DNA from: RGDT01 sp964630925
GTDB lineage: Bacteria > Planctomycetota > Planctomycetia > Gemmatales > Gemmataceae
Assembly: GCA_964630925.1 (NCBI GenBank)
Contig: CAZVZK010000235.1
Coordinates: 1-11,362 of the forward strand
Direction of reading: 5' to 3'
DNA: 11,362 nucleotides
Made by a program: the position numbers and the translations under genes
Part shown: in pieces, positions 7,243-11,362 of the stretch
How positions within the stretch are numbered: position 1 is the first letter of the stretch
Layout of the letters: each line of letters starts with the position of its first letter
Notes under the pieces: generated by a model
What the model saw: only the letters and a program-made list of their open reading frames with translations
What the model was told of the DNA's origin: nothing
Databases searched by the model: none

Positions 7243-7271
7243 GTGCCACCGCTCCTGTGGGTAGCGGTCAC
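7243..7271 (+). promoter_or_regulatory. Possible leader hairpin
   Basis: ACCGCT (7248-7253) pairs with AGCGGT (7263-7268), and GTG (7243-7245) pairs with CAC (7269-7271) across a CC bulge. The loop is CCTGTGGGT. It lies in the predicted 5' leader with no T-run after it, so it is not a simple terminator. It may be accidental in GC-rich DNA. Confidence 0.25.
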
Positions 7272-7348
7272 GTTCTTATCCGTTCAGGATTCACCGGCCG
7301 CCGAGGCCGTCTTTCTCCGTTGATCCGTCATTCTCTGGAGGGCCATCC

Positions 7349-8449
<1,101 letters not shown>

Positions 8450-8478
8450 GCCCGGCCGTACTCCTCGAGGGTCCAACC

Positions 8479-9325
8479 ATGTCAACGCGATTGCTCCCGC
8501 CCCTCGGCGCGGTGACGCTGGCCGGCGCCCTGGCCCTGGCCGTTGCCGCCTGCTCCCCGAGCGGGCCGGGCACCAGCCAGCTCGGCTCCAACACCGTCTC
8601 AGGGAAGGTCACCCACAAGGGGGCCGCCCTCCCCTACGGCTTCGTCGTCTTCTACGGCCAGGAGAAAGCCCAGGAGGGGGAGCCGCCGCAGTGGGTTTCC
8701 GTTGGGGCCTCGCCCATCGGCGAGGACGGCTCCTATGAGATCGTCACCGCGCCTGAGGGGCCGGTCTTCGTCTGCGTGATGACCGATCCCGACCTTGACG
8801 TGTCCGTGATCCTCTCGCCGAGCGCCAAGGTGCAGATGGGGCCGCCGATGGGTGGCGGTTCCCCAATGCTTGGAGGGCCGCCGATGCTCGGTGGAGGCCC
8901 TCCGATGCTCGGTGGAGGCCCTCCGATGCTCGGTGGAGGCCCTCCGATGCTCGGTGNNNNNNNNNNNNNNNNNNNNNNNNNNNNNNNNNNNNNNNNNNNN
9001 NNNNNNNNNNNNNNNNNNNNNNNNNNNNNNNNNNNNNNNNNNNNNNNNNNNNNNNNGAGGCCCTCCCATGCTCGGTGGAGGCCCTCCCATGCTCGGGGGC
9101 GCGCCCCCCATGGCCGGGGGAGGACCGCCGATGGCCGGGAAGTTCCCCGATGACAAGATGCCCCCCCGCCTCGACTTGCCGCCGAACCCGCTGGCGGCCC
9201 ACCTGACCGACGAGCAGAAGAAGCTCCTCAAGGAGCTCCACAAGCGTTACGGGCAGGTCGGCGGCACCCCCCTCTTTCTGGAGGTAAAGGCGGGGTCGCA
9301 GACCTTCGATATCCCACTTTCCTGA
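8479..9325 (+). CDS. Lipoprotein with regulatory-like beta domain and Gly-Pro-Met-Leu tandem repeats (interrupted by assembly gap)
   Basis: The ATG at 8479 has GAGGG (8467-8471) seven bases upstream. It gives a lipoprotein signal peptide with lipobox V-A-A-C (Cys25), so the protein is probably lipid-anchored outside the cytoplasmic membrane. Residues ~35-115 form a beta-rich domain of the kind often found in planctomycete lipoproteins (V-S-G-K-V-T-H-K-G-A ... G-E-D-G-S-Y-E-I), resembling carboxypeptidase-regulatory-like domains. Next come repeats of M-L-G-G-G-P-P, then a charged tail (H-L-T-D-E-Q-K-K-L-L-K-E-L-H-K-R-Y-G) ending in a beta-like V-K-A-G-S-Q-T-F-D-I-P. The 100-N gap shifts the apparent frame: upstream codons and the tail are in different frames only because the gap length is nominal. 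The gene lies between two DUF1559 genes. Function is unknown; a surface or periplasmic partner of the pseudopilins is inference. Confidence 0.82.
8866..9130 (+). repeat. 21-bp coding tandem repeat (Met-Leu-Gly-Gly-Gly-Pro-Pro)
   Basis: An 18-bp variant unit at 8866-8883 is followed by three identical 21-bp units (8884-8946) and the start of a fourth (8947-8956). After the gap come the end of one unit, a near-identical unit at 9068-9088 and two diverged ones at 9089-9130 (Ala replacing Gly or Leu). Units before the gap end in CCG and those directly after it in CCC, so the array was not fully homogenised. Confidence 0.95.
8957..9056. other. Assembly gap (100 N)
   Basis: Exactly 100 N, the conventional placeholder for an unknown length. 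It falls inside the tandem repeat, which explains why assembly broke here. The bases on either side fit together in repeat phase (GGTG before, GAGG after), so the true missing length should be a whole number of 21-bp units, possibly zero. Confidence 0.95.
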
Positions 9326-9406
9326 GGGGCCCACCGCCGGCCAACAGGCGTCCGAATATCGACGTTCATTCTTTTCATTCGCTTCATCGTATCAGGAGTC
9401 ACTCGC

Positions 9407-10531
9407 ATGAAGTCCAACCGCAAGAGCAGGGCCGGTTTCACGTTGATCGAGCTGCTGGTCGTCATCGCCATCATCGCGATCCTGATCGGGCTGCTGCTGC
9501 CCGCCGTCCAGAAGGTACGCGAGGCCGCCGCTCGCACCGAGAACGCCAACAAGATCAAGCAGCTCGGCCTGGCGACGCACAGCTACCACGACACCAACAA
9601 GATCATGCCCCCGTACTACGCCTACGTCTACCCCTACTACGCCTCCTACTACGGCGCCATGCCCGACGGCGTGGAGTCCGGCACCTCCCTGTTCACCCTC
9701 CTGCCCTACATCGAGCAGGACGCCCTGTACAAGGCCTCCTACGGCCGGGGCACGCAGATCAACGACTACACCAGCGATCTGGATTACGATTACGGTAACC
9801 AGCCCCCCACTGAGCCCCACAGCAGCCTCTGGCGCAACACCCGCAAGACCACGACCACCAACACCACCAGCACGGTCTTCACCCCCGGCTTCAACGCCTA
9901 CCAGGCCGGCCGCGTGAAGGGGCGGATCAAGTCGTTCATCGCCGAGACCGACCCCACTCAGAAGGACGTCGAGAGCCCCACCAGTTTCATGCCTAACATC
10001 AACGTCTTCGGCTACAAGTACATCTACGGGGCGAACTACAACTACTCCTACGGCCTGAACATGACCAAGATGACCGACGGCACGAGCAACACCCTCATGT
10101 GGGCCGAGGGCTACTCCAAGTGCGGCTCGGAGTCGTACTCCGACTACTCCTCCTACTACGGGGCAGGCTCGTACTACAAGTACTCGAGCAAGTACACCCG
10201 CGTGTGGAACTACGACCCGATGACCTCGCGGTACAAGCAGAAGGTGAAGTACCAGTACCCGTCCACGACGCCGCGTAGGCCGTACATCTACGAGTCCACC
10301 TACGAGGGGACGATCTACCCCTACTTCTACGCCTACTCGTACTACATGCCGCAGTTCCGCCCCAAGCCGTCCGCCTGCAACTACTATCAGGCGCAGGCGA
10401 CCACCTCGGGTGGCTTGCTGGTCGGGCTGGTGGACGGCAGCGTTCGCATCGTCTCGCCCGGCATCAGCGGCGCCACTTGGCAGGCCGCCGGCTCGCCGAC
10501 GTCGGGCGACGTCCTCGGCCGCGACTGGTGA
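9407..10531 (+). CDS. DUF1559 prepilin-type protein, tyrosine-rich (second copy)
   Basis: 374 aa; AGGAG (9394-9398) precedes the ATG by eight bases. It has a canonical prepilin site (A-G-F-T-L-I-E-L-L-V-V, Gly before Phe) and the same hydrophobic helix as the first copy. L-P-Y-I-E-Q, M-T-D-G-T-S-N-T (~223), V-D-G-S-V-R and the terminal G-R-D-W mark DUF1559, again without the H-X9-DG His. Tyr is 46 of 374 residues, many as Y-Y pairs (P-P-Y-Y-A-Y-V-Y-P-Y-Y, Y-F-Y-A-Y-S-Y-Y). It has exactly two cysteines (239, 324), placed like those of the first copy: one after the DGTSNT motif, one before the DGSV motif. Past the first ~60 residues the two proteins differ strongly, so they are paralogues with distinct bodies. 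It lies 81 bases after the lipoprotein and is the last gene before the terminator. Confidence 0.92.
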   Translation: MKSNRKSRAGFTLIELLVVIAIIAILIGLLLPAVQKVREAAARTENANKIKQLGLATHSYHDTNKIMPPYYAYVYPYYASYYGAMPDGVESGTSLFTLLPYIEQDALYKASYGRGTQINDYTSDLDYDYGNQPPTEPHSSLWRNTRKTTTTNTTSTVFTPGFNAYQAGRVKGRIKSFIAETDPTQKDVESPTSFMPNINVFGYKYIYGANYNYSYGLNMTKMTDGTSNTLMWAEGYSKCGSESYSDYSSYYGAGSYYKYSSKYTRVWNYDPMTSRYKQKVKYQYPSTTPRRPYIYESTYEGTIYPYFYAYSYYMPQFRPKPSACNYYQAQATTSGGLLVGLVDGSVRIVSPGISGATWQAAGSPTSGDVLGRDW

Positions 10532-10559
10532 CCCGGCGGCGGTTGTCCTGAAGAAATCG

Positions 10560-10597
10560 GGCCGGGGCGGCGAGGAACTCGCCGCCCCGGCCTTTTT
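10560..10597 (+). terminator. Strong intrinsic terminator after the DUF1559 operon
   Basis: A perfect 15-bp stem (10560-10574 with 10578-10592), almost all G-C, with a GAA loop is followed directly by TTTTT (10593-10597). It lies 28 bases after the stop of the second DUF1559 gene and ends the lipoprotein/pseudopilin transcript. Confidence 0.93.
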
Positions 10598-10654
10598 CGT
10601 ATCCCGCGCCGCCTCCGCGGCGTGACCCGCACCCCCGCCGGGAGGGAATAAATG

Positions 10655-10841
10655 CAACGACCCGATAAGACGCTAAACTCTGCTCTCGGGTCACTGCTCA
10701 AACGCGGCGTCTGGGTCGATGCGCCGAACCGCTGTGGCCCTGCGGCCAGCGGAAACACGCTGAACGCCTCGGGTTGGCCGGTCAGGCACAGGATCGCGGA
10801 GACCGACCTCCACCGGAGTTTAGCGTCTTATCGGATCGTTG
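10655..10841. mobile_element. 187-bp element with 26-bp terminal inverted repeats (MITE-like)
   Basis: The ends 10655-10680 and 10816-10841 are reverse complements at 25 of 26 positions, with core GATAAGACGCTAAACTC. The 135-base interior contains no convincing gene but has a small internal hairpin near 10729-10752. Size, long exact ends and lack of coding content fit a non-autonomous miniature inverted-repeat element. No target-site duplication is visible: the left flank is AATAAATG and the right flank a run of eleven A. It is not a terminator for either strand, since no T-run follows the stem. A structured regulatory element is the alternative. Confidence 0.6.
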
Positions 10842-11277
10842 AAAAAAAAAAACACCGCCAGGCGCGGGGCCCCCAGCGAGATCGGCGCGTTCAATCACGA
10901 AAGGACAGGGCCTGCGGGAAGACGGCGGCGGAGCTGGGACCAGGGCTCGAGGCGCCGATGTGCTTGCCCGGATGAGGGTTAAGACGGCCACGGCCGCGAG
11001 CGGATGGGGCGATGAGGCGGTGATCGGGAGGAGGAAGGGTGGTGTAGAGGCGACGATCATCGCGGTGAGAGCTAACAACGCATCCGGTTGTTTTCATGAA
11101 ATCTCCTTGACGCCCCCCCGTCATGCCCTGTAGGTTTGAAGTGATTTTCATGTACGGCGCCTCCGCAAGCGACAACCGCGTAGCAGGGTGTGGGGGTGGT
11201 AAAACGTCGGCCTCATCGAGCCTATCGGCTCATCTTTGTATCATGTATCCATACTGTCACGAGTGGAGGATCGAGAA
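10842..11277. other. Gene-free region upstream of the third DUF1559 gene
   Basis: About 436 bases. A run of 11 A opens it (10842-10852). Small (-) frames at 10782-11078 and 10891-11175 lack ribosome-binding sites and family features. A GAGCC-TATC-GGCTC hairpin lies at 11218-11231, about 46 bases before the ATG at 11278. The A/T-rich stretch before the gene probably carries its promoter. Confidence 0.5.
11107..11136 (+). promoter_or_regulatory. Possible promoter of the third DUF1559 gene
   Basis: TTGACG (11107-11112) and TAGGTT (11131-11136) are spaced by 18 bases, the same -35 hexamer and spacing as the candidate before the first DUF1559 gene. The -10 match is poor, and a promoter closer to the gene within 11231-11260 is also possible. 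Confidence 0.25.
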
Positions 11278-11362
11278 ATGATGCGTTCGGTGAGACGAAC
11301 AAAGCAGGCGTTCACGCTGATCGAGTTGCTGGTGGTGATCGCCATCATCGCCATCCTGATCG
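11278..11362 (+). CDS. DUF1559 prepilin-type protein (5' end only)
   Basis: The frame opens at ATG 11278 with GGAGGA (11265-11270) seven bases upstream; a second ATG at 11281 is spaced less well. The 28 visible residues run from a basic leader (R-S-V-R-R-T-K-Q) into the prepilin signal A-F-T-L-I-E-L-L-V-V-I-A-I-I-A-I-L-I, as in the two complete genes. The residue before Phe is Ala, as in the first copy. The body is outside the window. DUF1559 membership rests on this N terminus and on the neighbouring genes. Confidence 0.85.
   Translation, partial: MMRSVRRTKQAFTLIELLVVIAIIAILI

Larger units (their letters stand above)
6860..7348. other. Divergent intergenic region
   Basis: 489 bases between the dehydrogenase (-) and the first DUF1559 gene (+), clearly richer in A/T than its flanks, mainly from about 6960 to 7220. 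Besides the promoter and leader hairpin listed separately it has a palindrome GGGCGC-A-GCGCCC at 6937-6949, about 78 bases upstream of the dehydrogenase start. The (-) frame at 7015-7215 (66 aa) has no ribosome-binding site or recognisable content and is not called. No known RNA family was recognised. Confidence 0.55.

Noticed and set aside
8866..9130. CRISPR-like array
   Set aside because: Units are contiguous 21-bp coding repeats with no spacers, read in frame within a lipoprotein gene.
10655..10841. Bidirectional intrinsic terminator
   Set aside because: The arms are 135 bases apart, and the A-run flanks the element on the side where it would precede, not follow, the stem on the (-) strand.
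10891..11175. 94-aa (-) frame upstream of the third DUF1559 gene
   Set aside because: No ribosome-binding site, membrane segment or recognisable motif, and the A/T-rich promoter-like DNA lies within it.

Overview
The window is GC-rich DNA that looks like a planctomycete, most likely of the Gemmataceae type. Three things point there: several genes for prepilin-type DUF1559 (H-X9-DG) proteins, a leucine-rich-repeat protein opening with the planctomycete repeat-companion domain (TIGR02996), and a lipoprotein gene placed between DUF1559 genes. The genus is not assigned. One assembly gap of exactly 100 N (8957-9056) lies inside a coding repeat.

Layout. 127-433 (-) is a truncated relic of an enolase-superfamily gene whose full-length relative lies at 3163-4278. 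552-1175 (+) is a lone PD-(D/E)XK nuclease-like protein whose 3' end overlaps, tail to tail, an unrecognised gene at 1054-1617 (-). 1782-4684 (-) is a tight three-gene unit read panD, then a mandelate racemase-type enolase-superfamily enzyme, then a TIGR02996/LRR protein, with 4-bp gaps between genes. 4685-5069 is non-coding and holds a repeated GGAAACGAAC motif with a perfect 15-bp inverted repeat. 5070-6859 (-) is a two-gene unit, a zinc-ligand-poor medium-chain dehydrogenase followed by a TauE/SafE-type permease, overlapping by 4 bp. 6860-7348 is the divergent promoter region. 7349-10531 (+) is a probable operon DUF1559 - repeat lipoprotein - DUF1559, closed by a strong intrinsic terminator at 10560-10597. 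Next come a 187-bp element with 26-bp inverted ends (10655-10841), a gene-free stretch, and the start of a third DUF1559 gene cut by the window end.

How the genes relate. The (-) strand genes look metabolic: beta-alanine synthesis for pantothenate (panD), dehydration or epimerisation of an acid sugar (enolase superfamily), and an oxidoreductase coupled to an anion exporter. The (+) strand locus looks like a cell-surface module. It has two unusually tyrosine-rich pseudopilin-like proteins (46 Tyr each, about 12 %) around a lipoprotein carrying Gly-Pro-Met-Leu tandem repeats. This locus is the most distinctive part of the window. Its function cannot be read from sequence, and calling it a 'system' is inference.
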